Source: Luteimonas_C sp035250245
Lineage (GTDB): Bacteria > Pseudomonadota > Gammaproteobacteria > Xanthomonadales > Xanthomonadaceae
Length of the DNA stretch: 64,000 nt
NCBI GenBank assembly: GCA_035250245.1
Contig: DATFFH010000031.1
Coordinates: 1 to 64,000 of the forward strand
Direction: 5' to 3'
Of this stretch, positions 24,571-32,041 are shown in pieces. The notes under the pieces were generated by a model that was given only the letters and a program-made list of their open reading frames with translations, was not told where the DNA came from and did not search any database. The translations under genes and the position numbers were made by a program. How positions within the stretch are numbered: position 1 is the first letter of the stretch; each line of letters opens with the position of its first letter.

Positions 24571-26460
24571 GTGCGCGCGCATTCATTTTCGCTGCCCATT
24601 TTTGTGGCGTTGGCGACCGCCGCTGTCACCGCCGCCACGCTCCAAGATGCGCCTCATGCATTGCCGAGAAGCACGAAAGCGTTCGCGGTCGCTAGCGCAC
24701 CTTCGGTAAGCCGAAGCTCATCGCCGGTAACGCAGATCGTGTCGTCGGCAATGTTGGCCATCCCGCCCGACTTGCCCACCACGAAACCGTCCATTCCGCG
24801 CCCGCCGGTCGCGCCCTGCGGCACGATCGAAGCGATCGATCTACCGATCACCGATTCCGAGCCGGCGATCGATTTTCCTGCAACCGCACCAGTTGGCTGC
24901 ACGGGTGCGATCTCGAAGATTGTGCTGGAGCTGGGTCACGAATTCGAAGGTATGCTTCCGCGCCCGATGGCGCTGGGCGTATGGGTGGACGGCGTCAATC
25001 TAGCGTTCGCCAAAGCCCTGGTCGGCGACGACCCGCCGTCGCCGTGGTACGTGGAGCGCGATCTCAGCGACTACGCCGCCGTGTTCCGCAGACCGAACGC
25101 GCAAGGGCGCATCCGTCTGGACCCTTATGCTTTGTGGGACGAACCCAGCGTGCAGATGCGCGTCACCCTGCGCATCGTTTTCTATCCGCAGGGCACGGGC
25201 GCCGCGGCGCCGCGCAAGCCGGATCGTGTGTATGCGCTCGGGCCCGACGCCGGCGGCCAGACGCCGATCGATTCGGATCTGGGCGACGGCTCCGCGCGCG
25301 TGACGCTGCCGCGCGACATCGAATACGTCTACGCCGACGTCCTTGCGAAAGGCACCGGCCTGGGCGGGGCGACCTGCGTGCCGCGCACAGTGGCGGATGC
25401 TGTGCCGGATGTAGTCAAGCGCTATCCCGAGCCGGGCGTCTCCGGCGGACGCTGCGGCGATGTTCCGCTCGATGAGGTTCGGGTGTATGTCGACGGACAG
25501 ATCGCTGGCGTCGCACCGATAGAATCGCGCGCGGAGTTGCACCCTGCCGCGCCGCGGACGCTGCATCCGCTGCCTTATCGCGTAGACCTGTCGCCGTTCG
25601 CGGGTGTGCTGAGCGACGGAACGCCCCACGTGCTGCGGTTCACGTCGGGTTTCAGCGACGAACCGGCAAGCGGTGTGCAGATCTCGGGCGCGCTGCTGGT
25701 GTATCGGGATCCGCATTCGGCGACGGTCGCCGGCGCGGTCGTGCGCAACACGCTGCAAGACACGACGGCCGCGCCGGTCGTCACCCATGGTCTGGTCCAA
25801 ACGGGCGACCACGTGTCCGGCCCTGTGCGTACGATGTTCGATCGCCATTTCCTGATCGAAGGCTATATCGACACCGCGCGCGGTCGGCTATGGCATCGCG
25901 TGGTGCAGGATACGCACCTGGACAACCGGCAGCAGTTCGACGTTCGGCGCCCCAACTCGGTCGAATATCGTTATTCTCAGGATACGGCCATGGTTTACAG
26001 GACTTGGCGAACCAGTTACGCCACGCTGGCCGGCCGGCAATTGCGCCGCGATTACGAGTATGTGAGCTACCCGCTGACGATGTCCGATCTGGCGGCGCGC
26101 ACCGGCGTGCTCGCCGATACGGTTTTCGAAGAGCGCACGCAAATGTCGCAGGGCATCCATCGGCGCGGCGAATACGACCGTTCGCGCATCGCGCATTTCG
26201 GCGCGCAGCTGGCGGAGCGTTTTGAAGACTATGCCTATCGTAAGTTCGACCAGAACACTTCGGTTTCGGATCGCCGGCTCGCTTCCGAGTACGGTTACAC
26301 CGACAATCGCGGCAGTTGCTACGACGCCGCGCTCATTTCGGAGCAGGGCACAGTCGAGGTTATCCGCGGCGCCGCATGCCCGGGCGGCGTGAACAACGTC
26401 AAGTGGTACGCGCGGCCGGACGGCGAGCCCGAAAGCCTGGGCTGGGCCGGCTACGATTGA
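24571..26460 (+). CDS. exported PNGase A-like protein
   Basis: A 629-aa secreted protein (N-terminal hydrophobic segment IFVALATAAVTAATL) resembling plant and fungal peptide-N4-(N-acetyl-beta-glucosaminyl)asparagine amidase A, which removes N-glycans from glycoproteins. The likeness rests on a two-lobed beta layout: VLELGHEFEGMLPRPMALGV (residues 118-137) and, in lobe two, VRVYVDGQIAGVAPIES then HPLPYRVDLSPFAGVLSDGTPH (304-353). Family membership is from pattern recognition, not from a search. The start is GTG with GAGG 8 bases upstream. C83, C110, C269, C295 and others could form disulfides. Confidence 0.7.
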   Translation: MRAHSFSLPIFVALATAAVTAATLQDAPHALPRSTKAFAVASAPSVSRSSSPVTQIVSSAMLAIPPDLPTTKPSIPRPPVAPCGTIEAIDLPITDSEPAIDFPATAPVGCTGAISKIVLELGHEFEGMLPRPMALGVWVDGVNLAFAKALVGDDPPSPWYVERDLSDYAAVFRRPNAQGRIRLDPYALWDEPSVQMRVTLRIVFYPQGTGAAAPRKPDRVYALGPDAGGQTPIDSDLGDGSARVTLPRDIEYVYADVLAKGTGLGGATCVPRTVADAVPDVVKRYPEPGVSGGRCGDVPLDEVRVYVDGQIAGVAPIESRAELHPAAPRTLHPLPYRVDLSPFAGVLSDGTPHVLRFTSGFSDEPASGVQISGALLVYRDPHSATVAGAVVRNTLQDTTAAPVVTHGLVQTGDHVSGPVRTMFDRHFLIEGYIDTARGRLWHRVVQDTHLDNRQQFDVRRPNSVEYRYSQDTAMVYRTWRTSYATLAGRQLRRDYEYVSYPLTMSDLAARTGVLADTVFEERTQMSQGIHRRGEYDRSRIAHFGAQLAERFEDYAYRKFDQNTSVSDRRLASEYGYTDNRGSCYDAALISEQGTVEVIRGAACPGGVNNVKWYARPDGEPESLGWAGYD

Positions 26461-26478
26461 GCCGCAAATGGGCGAGGC

Positions 26479-26553
26479 GTAGGCTGGGTTGGCTTCATCA
26501 ACCCAGCTACACCCGCCGACGCCTGCTGGGCTGATGAAGCCAATTCAGCCTAC
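26479..26553. repeat. GTAG-REP inverted pair, family E variant
   Basis: GTAGGCTGGGTTGGCTTCAT with inverted copy ggctgatgaagccaattcag ending CTAC; each arm also folds on itself (gctgggtt/aacccagc). Between two convergent genes. Confidence 0.85.
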
Positions 26554-26572
26554 AAATGGATGATCTCGCTTA

Positions 26573-27028
26573 TCAATTGTCCGGAATTTCTGGCGTCACC
26601 AGCAGGCCGAGCAGGGTCAGCGATTCCTGCCAGCCCAAATAGCAGCCTTCGATCGGAATCGCACTCGGCACGTTTTCCTGGGTGATGTGGATCTCGGTGC
26701 CGACGGACACTTTCTTCAGGACGATGGTGGTGATCATCTCGCCCGGCAGGTTGGCGTCTTCGAAGATGTCGTTGTGGACGATCTTTTCGTTCGGCACCAA
26801 TTCCAGGTACTTGCCGCCGAAGCTGTGGCCGTTGCCGGTGGAGAAATTGGTGAAGCTCATCCGGTACTTGCCGCCGACTTTCGCGTCGATTTCGTGCACG
26901 GTGCAGGTGAAGCCGTTCGGCGGCAGCCACTTGGACAGGGCGGCGCCGTCGAGGAAAGCCTTGTAGACGCGCTCCGGCGGCGCGGCCAGGACGCGGTGGA
27001 GACGGACGGTGTTGGCGTTCGCGGTCAT
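26573..27028 (-). CDS. SRPBCC (AHSA1-type) family protein
   Basis: A 151-aa START-like protein of the AHSA1 group. The opening VRLHRVLAAPPERVYKAFLDGAALSKWLPP is typical, as is the later GGKYRMSF and the final WQESLTLLGLLV helix over the ligand cavity. The family binds hydrophobic ligands; no substrate is evident. It stands alone between the PNGase A-like gene and the effector operon; a GC-rich inverted repeat (gcgggcgcgttcggcgcccc) lies in the 138-bp gap upstream. Confidence 0.88.
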   Translation of the reverse strand: MTANANTVRLHRVLAAPPERVYKAFLDGAALSKWLPPNGFTCTVHEIDAKVGGKYRMSFTNFSTGNGHSFGGKYLELVPNEKIVHNDIFEDANLPGEMITTIVLKKVSVGTEIHITQENVPSAIPIEGCYLGWQESLTLLGLLVTPEIPDN

Positions 27029-27166
27029 GGTGGATTTCCTGTAGTGGAGGATCAGCCCTCATTACCGCGACGAGCGGGGCCGCGGGAAATCGACAAGCGC
27101 GATCTGAAACATTCAGCGGGCGCGTTCGGCGCCCCGGATAACCGCCTTAACCTACCGAAACGCGTG

Positions 27167-28771
27167 TCAACGGCTCATCGACGGCCCGCTGCGGGCGAGT
27201 TCCTGCTGCTGGGCCAGCCATTGGACGCGTTCTTGGGCCATTTGCTGGTCCAACATTTCGGACTGGCGAACGGTCTCGCGCATCGGCGGCGGATCTTGCG
27301 ATAGATCCGCATGGGCGAACTGCAGATGCTTGCCCGCCACGAAGGCGCGGCCGTCGCGGACCGCGACGCTGTCCAGGTCGTGCGGCGCCAGGATGCGCGC
27401 TTGCTTGGCCTGCAGCATCACGTGCGCAGCCGCTTCGTCCGGAACCTGCAGCGGCAGCTCGCGCCGGATCGCGGAGTAGAGCGCGTGATCGGGATGGTCC
27501 CAGTCGCGCGGATCGCGGCGGCCGGTGAGGGTGCCGAAGCTTGGGCCGTCGGGATTCATGGCTAAGCCCCGATACTCCACGTAGGTCGTCGCCTCATGAT
27601 GCCGCGCTTGGATAAAGGCAGCGGCTTCCTGGGCCAGTTGCTGACCGTCCCTTGACGATATGTACTCTGCCCGCAGGTGATTCAGTGCGTCGCGATCTCC
27701 GTTCGCTAATGCGTCTAGGTAGCGATTAAAGAGATCAACCTGCGGATTTGCATTCGGCTCCTGGACGGGAGGTGGGACATACCGATGGTCGTTGGAGCCG
27801 CCTTGGGTATGATCGAAATAACGAAAAAGTGATTGTTCTTGTCTACCATCAATGTAGGGTTGCGGCCTCTTGTCCCGGCCTAAATTGATACCTTCTTCCT
27901 CTAGCAGTTTCTCGGATAGCCCAAGCGCTTCAAGATCTATTCGCATTTTAGTCGACTCACCAAACAGCCGTGTGTTCGAGCGCTCTTGGGCGATGCAGAA
28001 CTCGATGGCATGAACGCCGTAGTATGTCGCGTAGTTGGAATTGCCAAGATCACCTAGATTGCTTTGCTCCGGAGGTCTGTCGAAAAAGTTTTTGGACATG
28101 GCCTCGACGTTGCTCGGGGTGAATTCCATGCTCATGTCTTGTTTCAACACTAAGTTTGGCTTCAATGAATACGAATGAGTGCCATCGCGAGAGCTCGACT
28201 TATCGACAAAATCCTGTATCCGGTAGACGGCCGATTCAAATATATCCTTTAGATCGGCTCCCGGATTTTTGCTTCTGATGCTAGAAACGACCGCATTCCA
28301 TCCGGCAATCTCAGCGATGGCCTCGTCGCGACGATTGGCCGCGAGAAGGTCGCCAATTATTGCAGTGTAGTCATGAGTCAAAACCTTGCTTTTTGCCTCT
28401 GATTTTGCCCTGTGCTCAAACTCGCTTAGTGCTTTAGCTTTGGCGGGATAGTTGAAGCCGTGCTGCACCTCATGAGCGAGGACAAAGATCACCTCTTCCT
28501 TTGAAAACGTACCGTTCTTGTCGGCAGAAAGAAGGGAGGGTGAAATCCTCACGCTCTTACTTTGCCCGTCATACTGCGCACCCGCGTGCATGCTGTGATG
28601 GGCAGGGCTTAGGCTTCGTAAATGCCCTTCGGAGACGGATTGGTTAATTGCATCGACAAGCAGCGGTGAGCTAGCAATGGCGGATCGAAGATTCATCACC
28701 ATTTCAGGTGTGACGTCATCTAGCTCGGAAAACGTGCCGATTAATGAGTCTGCTTGCGAGGAGATATGCAT
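27167..28771 (-). CDS. putative X-T4SS effector: HExxH metallopeptidase domain with XVIPCD tail
   Basis: A 534-aa protein. The N-terminal part carries the zinc-protease motif HEVQH (100-104) in FVLAHEVQHGFN, with a possible third ligand in DEAIAEIAGWN (149-159). Residues about 420-534 resemble the Xanthomonas VirD4-interacting domain that sends antibacterial effectors to the type IV secretion system: WDHPDHALYSAIRRELP, VPDEAAAHVMLQAKQ and VAVRDGRAFVAG, ending in a Gln-rich tail. Codons 1-370 are AT-rich; the tail is GC-rich like the chromosome. The gene starts 9 bp after its presumed immunity gene. Peptidase versus peptidoglycan target is open. Confidence 0.75.
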   Translation of the reverse strand: MHISSQADSLIGTFSELDDVTPEMVMNLRSAIASSPLLVDAINQSVSEGHLRSLSPAHHSMHAGAQYDGQSKSVRISPSLLSADKNGTFSKEEVIFVLAHEVQHGFNYPAKAKALSEFEHRAKSEAKSKVLTHDYTAIIGDLLAANRRDEAIAEIAGWNAVVSSIRSKNPGADLKDIFESAVYRIQDFVDKSSSRDGTHSYSLKPNLVLKQDMSMEFTPSNVEAMSKNFFDRPPEQSNLGDLGNSNYATYYGVHAIEFCIAQERSNTRLFGESTKMRIDLEALGLSEKLLEEEGINLGRDKRPQPYIDGRQEQSLFRYFDHTQGGSNDHRYVPPPVQEPNANPQVDLFNRYLDALANGDRDALNHLRAEYISSRDGQQLAQEAAAFIQARHHEATTYVEYRGLAMNPDGPSFGTLTGRRDPRDWDHPDHALYSAIRRELPLQVPDEAAAHVMLQAKQARILAPHDLDSVAVRDGRAFVAGKHLQFAHADLSQDPPPMRETVRQSEMLDQQMAQERVQWLAQQQELARSGPSMSR

Positions 28772-28780
28772 GATATGTAG

Positions 28781-29455
28781 TTATTTGATTATTATGTTCT
28801 TTATGCAATCGTGAGTAATTAGGTGTGCCGGGTAATTTGCCTCCCCGCGCGTGTACACCTCTACGACGAAACTTTTGTTTTGGCTGTCGTCGTACCAATC
28901 CCAACCACGAGCCCCGTGTGAGCCCCACATTCTGTGGCGAGTGAAGCCCATTTCTTCTAGGTGCGCGTTGAATTCGTTGAAATCCATTCCACAGATGCCC
29001 GTCATTGGCGGGACGGAGCTAAGCGGGTCATCTTGGAAATACATTTCGAACCTGGGCCCGTGCAGGCTGGTTTTATCTACGCCGTATGAAACCAGCCAGC
29101 GATCGCTGAGCCTCTGTTGAAGCCCGTACCGGGCTTCGCTCGTTTTAATTACCTCTGCGCCGAAGTGATGCGAAAGGTTTTCGACAGTAAAGTCTTCGAT
29201 TGAGCGGCTTTGTCTAATCAGGGCTAGTAGGTTCGATAGCAGCCGTCTTGTTATTTTCAGTGAACCTTGATCGTCGTCGTCAGCAGGCCGCTGGATTACT
29301 GTCGGATTAGCTTTTTGCTCAGATTCTTGATCCCTATTAATTATTTCTGTTGATCTTTCGCTAAGCGACCTGTCGGCGTTGCTCGCGCAAGCGATTGGAA
29401 AAATAGCTGGTGTGATTGTTGCAACGCCGCATACCAAAGCGGTTTTTAGCTTCAT
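28781..29455 (-). CDS. lipoprotein, probable immunity protein of the effector
   Basis: A 224-aa protein with lipoprotein signal MKLKTALVCG...FPIACAS (Cys23). The mature part begins with an acidic, flexible stretch, then a domain with GICGMDFNEFNAHLEEMGF and WDWYDDSQNKSFVVEVYTRG. Immunity proteins for XVIPCD effectors are usually periplasmic lipoproteins encoded just upstream of the effector, exactly as here. The ATG overlaps the TGA of the preceding gene by 4 bp (ATGA) with AGGAG upstream. Low GC content matches the toxin half of the effector. No enzyme motif is seen. Confidence 0.7.
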   Translation of the reverse strand: MKLKTALVCGVATITPAIFPIACASNADRSLSERSTEIINRDQESEQKANPTVIQRPADDDDQGSLKITRRLLSNLLALIRQSRSIEDFTVENLSHHFGAEVIKTSEARYGLQQRLSDRWLVSYGVDKTSLHGPRFEMYFQDDPLSSVPPMTGICGMDFNEFNAHLEEMGFTRHRMWGSHGARGWDWYDDSQNKSFVVEVYTRGEANYPAHLITHDCIKNIIIK

Positions 29456-30003
29456 TGTTTGTTCTCCTGCATTGGTATCACCTTGCTTGGCCGAAGCTCC
29501 ACTAGTCGATATTGCTTCGTCTCCCCAAATCGTTTCCCCTTCGTCTCTACACTCGCGCACAACCGCCCCTCACAGACCCGGACATCGGCCTCATTGACCG
29601 CCCGCAGCAGGGCCGCCTCGACCCGGTACCGCGCCACCTCCTCCCGGGCGGTCTTGACCCAATAGACGGTCGCGGCCAGGGCCAGCAGGGAGCCGATGCC
29701 CAGGCTGGCCAGGCTCAGGTAGACCAGGCTCCGCTGGGTGCCGCTGAGGACGCGGCGCTGTTCGCGCAGGGCGTCGGCCGCCCATTTCGCCGATTCGGCG
29801 CCGCGCCGAAGCTGGTCGGCGCAGGGCGCCACGGCGCGTTCGGCGGCGTGGGCCATCGTGGTTTGCGCCTGGTATTCGACGCCGCGGAGCAGGGCTTCGG
29901 CGCTGGCGGCGATCTTGCGCGCTGCGTTGTGCGCCTGGTCTTCGAGCAGGGTGGACAGATGGGCCAGCCTCAGGCTGAGCTGCTTCAGTTGTTCGGCGTC
30001 CAA
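29452..30003 (-). CDS. coiled-coil, single-span membrane protein of the effector operon
   Basis: A 183-aa protein: residues 1-90 are helical with heptad-like Leu/Ala and many charged residues, 93-115 form a transmembrane segment (LVYLSLASLGIGSLLALAATVYW), and the remainder contains a Cys pair in VCEGRLCASV that could form a disulfide. No named family is certain; small coiled-coil membrane proteins reminiscent of plasmid relaxation proteins can precede such effectors. An in-frame TAA lies 9 codons upstream; the start is TTG 30003 without a clear ribosome-binding site. GC content is high, unlike the next gene. Confidence 0.65.
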   Translation of the reverse strand: MDAEQLKQLSLRLAHLSTLLEDQAHNAARKIAASAEALLRGVEYQAQTTMAHAAERAVAPCADQLRRGAESAKWAADALREQRRVLSGTQRSLVYLSLASLGIGSLLALAATVYWVKTAREEVARYRVEAALLRAVNEADVRVCEGRLCASVETKGKRFGETKQYRLVELRPSKVIPMQENKQ

Positions 30004-30062
30004 GCGCGTCGCTCGCGGAGAGATGCGTTAAGGACGGAGGCGCCCCGGTCCGGCGGCCAGCG

Positions 30063-30078
30063 CGTGATTCGCGTCACA
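30063..30078. promoter_or_regulatory. CRP/Clp-like site
   Basis: CGTGA-TTCGCG-TCACA matches 9 of 10 positions of the TGTGA-N6-TCACA consensus used by CRP and its Xanthomonas homologue Clp. It lies between the divergent effector operon and the DJ-1-like gene. Confidence 0.4.
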
Positions 30079-30132
30079 GGTCATGAGGCGAATCCACATG
30101 GCGTGAACTGTGGCGGCCATTAGACTGCGCCC

Positions 30133-31293
30133 ATGAAAAGAGCGGCAACCCTGGCTTTCCTTGCATTGGTGCTGGCGACGGCTGGCGCGGCGATCTTCTT
30201 GTCGCAGGCGCCGGACAATACGCCGCAGGCGGTCGCATCGCCGATCGACGAAGCCGAACGCGCGCGCGCGATCCAGGCGCTGCGCCCCAAGAGCGCCGCG
30301 CGTCCGGTGATCGCCATCCTCGCCCAGAACGCGGGCACCGAAATCGCCGACCTGCTCAATCCGTACGGCGTGCTGCGTCAGGCCGACGTGGCGGACGTGG
30401 TGGTGGTGGCCGAACACAAAGCGCCGCTGCGCCTGTACCCCGGCGATTTGCGCGCGATGCCGGATGCGAGCTTCGACGAATTCGCGCACCGTTATCCGCG
30501 CGGCGCCGATATCGTGGTGGTACCGGCGATGGATCCCTACGACGATCACGCCGCGATCGACTGGCTGCTGGCGCAACGGCAATCCGGCGCCCGGATCGTT
30601 TCCGTCTGCAACGGTTCGCTGACCTTGGGCGCGGCGGGTTTGCTGGACGGGCGCAGCGCCACCAGCCACTGGAGCACGGTCGGCGAATTGGAATCACGCC
30701 ACCCGAGCATGCGCCGGGTGCAGAACCGGCGCTACGTGACCGACGGCGACATCACTACCGCGACCGGCATCACCGCCTCGCTGCCGCTGATGTTGGCCTT
30801 GGTCGAAGCGATCGGCGGACAAGACGCCGCGGCGAAAACGGCTGCGGAACTCGGCATCGACCATTGGGATGCGCGGCACGTCTCCAACGCGTTCACGCTG
30901 AACAATGCGCATCGCTGGACTTTCCTGCGCAACAAGCTGCAATTCTGGGCGCAGCAGGAACGCGAAGTGGCGGTGCAAGGTGCCGACGAAATCGCGCTGG
31001 GCATCGCGGTCGACGCGTATTCCCGCACCGAGCGCGTATCGGTCGTGTCGGTCGCGGATGCGCCCGAGGTCCGCAGCAAGCGCGGCTTGCTGCTGCTGCC
31101 TGGGCGGGTGGGCGATGTCTCCGCCTTGCCGCACCCGGTGGCGTTGCCGATGGAGCGGCCGGGGGGCACGCCGCAACAAGTACTGGCGCGCATCGAATCC
31201 GAGTTCGATCCGCGCACTGCGCGTTACGTCGCCTTGACGTTGGAATATCCCTGGTCGCGTAGCCCGGGAAAGCGCAGCGCAACCGGAAACTGA
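30133..31293 (+). CDS. exported DJ-1/PfpI-family protein
   Basis: A 386-aa protein with N-terminal signal or anchor (ATLAFLALVLATAGAAIFL) and a DJ-1/PfpI domain like the N-terminal half of GlxA regulators. The nucleophile elbow is SVCNGSLTLGAAGLL with C159, followed by ATSHW with H179. There is no AraC helix-turn-helix; the C-terminal half is a second, uncharacterised region. The last 12 codons (from SRSPGK) lie within a family C REP, so the natural C-terminus was probably extended by the repeat. Confidence 0.8.
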   Translation: MKRAATLAFLALVLATAGAAIFLSQAPDNTPQAVASPIDEAERARAIQALRPKSAARPVIAILAQNAGTEIADLLNPYGVLRQADVADVVVVAEHKAPLRLYPGDLRAMPDASFDEFAHRYPRGADIVVVPAMDPYDDHAAIDWLLAQRQSGARIVSVCNGSLTLGAAGLLDGRSATSHWSTVGELESRHPSMRRVQNRRYVTDGDITTATGITASLPLMLALVEAIGGQDAAAKTAAELGIDHWDARHVSNAFTLNNAHRWTFLRNKLQFWAQQEREVAVQGADEIALGIAVDAYSRTERVSVVSVADAPEVRSKRGLLLLPGRVGDVSALPHPVALPMERPGGTPQQVLARIESEFDPRTARYVALTLEYPWSRSPGKRSATGN

Positions 31294-31333
31294 GTCGCGC
31301 GCATTCCCGGTGCGCTGCGTTTACCCGGGCTAC
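31259..31333. repeat. GTAG-REP inverted pair, family C, overlapping a gene end
   Basis: GTAGCCCGGGAAAGCGCAGC and its inverted copy ending CTAC. The first 35 bp are the last codons of the DJ-1-like gene. A possible -10 (TAGGAT) for the next gene begins 2 bp later. Confidence 0.8.
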
Positions 31334-31371
31334 GGTAGGATGTCCCGCATCCGACGAAACGCGGTACCGAC

Positions 31372-31887
31372 GTGGCGACGACGACCTATGTAGCCTTGCT
31401 CCGCGCCGTGAATGTCGGCGGCACCGGCAAACTGCCGATGGCCGATCTGCGCAAGATGTGCGAAGCGGTCGGCTTCGCCGACGTGCGTACCTACATCGCC
31501 AGCGGCAATGTCGTGTTTCGCGCCAAAGGCAGCGCGGACAAGGCGAAGGCGGCCTTGGAGAAGGCGTTGGCGGAATACGCCGGCAAGCCGGTCGGCGTGG
31601 CGGTGCGCACGCACGACGAATTGGTGGCGGTGGCAGCGGGCAATCCGTTCCCGGATGCGGCCGGCAATCGTTTGGTGATCGTCTTCTTGGATGCGCCGCC
31701 GCCGACGGACGCGCTGGACCACGTCAGCCATCGGACCGACGAGCGCATCGCCCTCGGTCGCCGCGAGATCTATATCGATTACGGCAGCGGCATGCGCGAT
31801 TCCAAGCTCAAGATTCCGGCGGCCAAGGCCGGCACGGGGCGCAATCTGAATACCGTAATGAAGCTTATCGAGATGTCGGCGAAGTAG
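31372..31887 (+). CDS. DUF1697 family protein
   Basis: A 171-aa cytoplasmic protein of the DUF1697 family. Its signature opening is YVALLRAVNVGGTGKLPMADLR, then FADVRTYIASGNVVF, and near the end MRDSKLKIPAAKAGTGRNLNTVMKL. Structures of the family show a ferredoxin-like fold but no agreed function. The start is GTG at 31372. The gene seems to be a single transcription unit. Confidence 0.9.
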   Translation: MATTTYVALLRAVNVGGTGKLPMADLRKMCEAVGFADVRTYIASGNVVFRAKGSADKAKAALEKALAEYAGKPVGVAVRTHDELVAVAAGNPFPDAAGNRLVIVFLDAPPPTDALDHVSHRTDERIALGRREIYIDYGSGMRDSKLKIPAAKAGTGRNLNTVMKLIEMSAK

Positions 31888-32041
31888 GGCGGGCCGCTCT
31901 CCGCTTGGATCGAGCTAAAAAAGGATGCAGATCGTCCCGGATCGATGTCGATCCGGCCGATCCTGGTTCGTCTCAGGTAGAGCGACCGGCGTAAGCCACG
32001 CTCGGCCGTTACACTCCCCTCAAATCCTGGGATCACCGACC

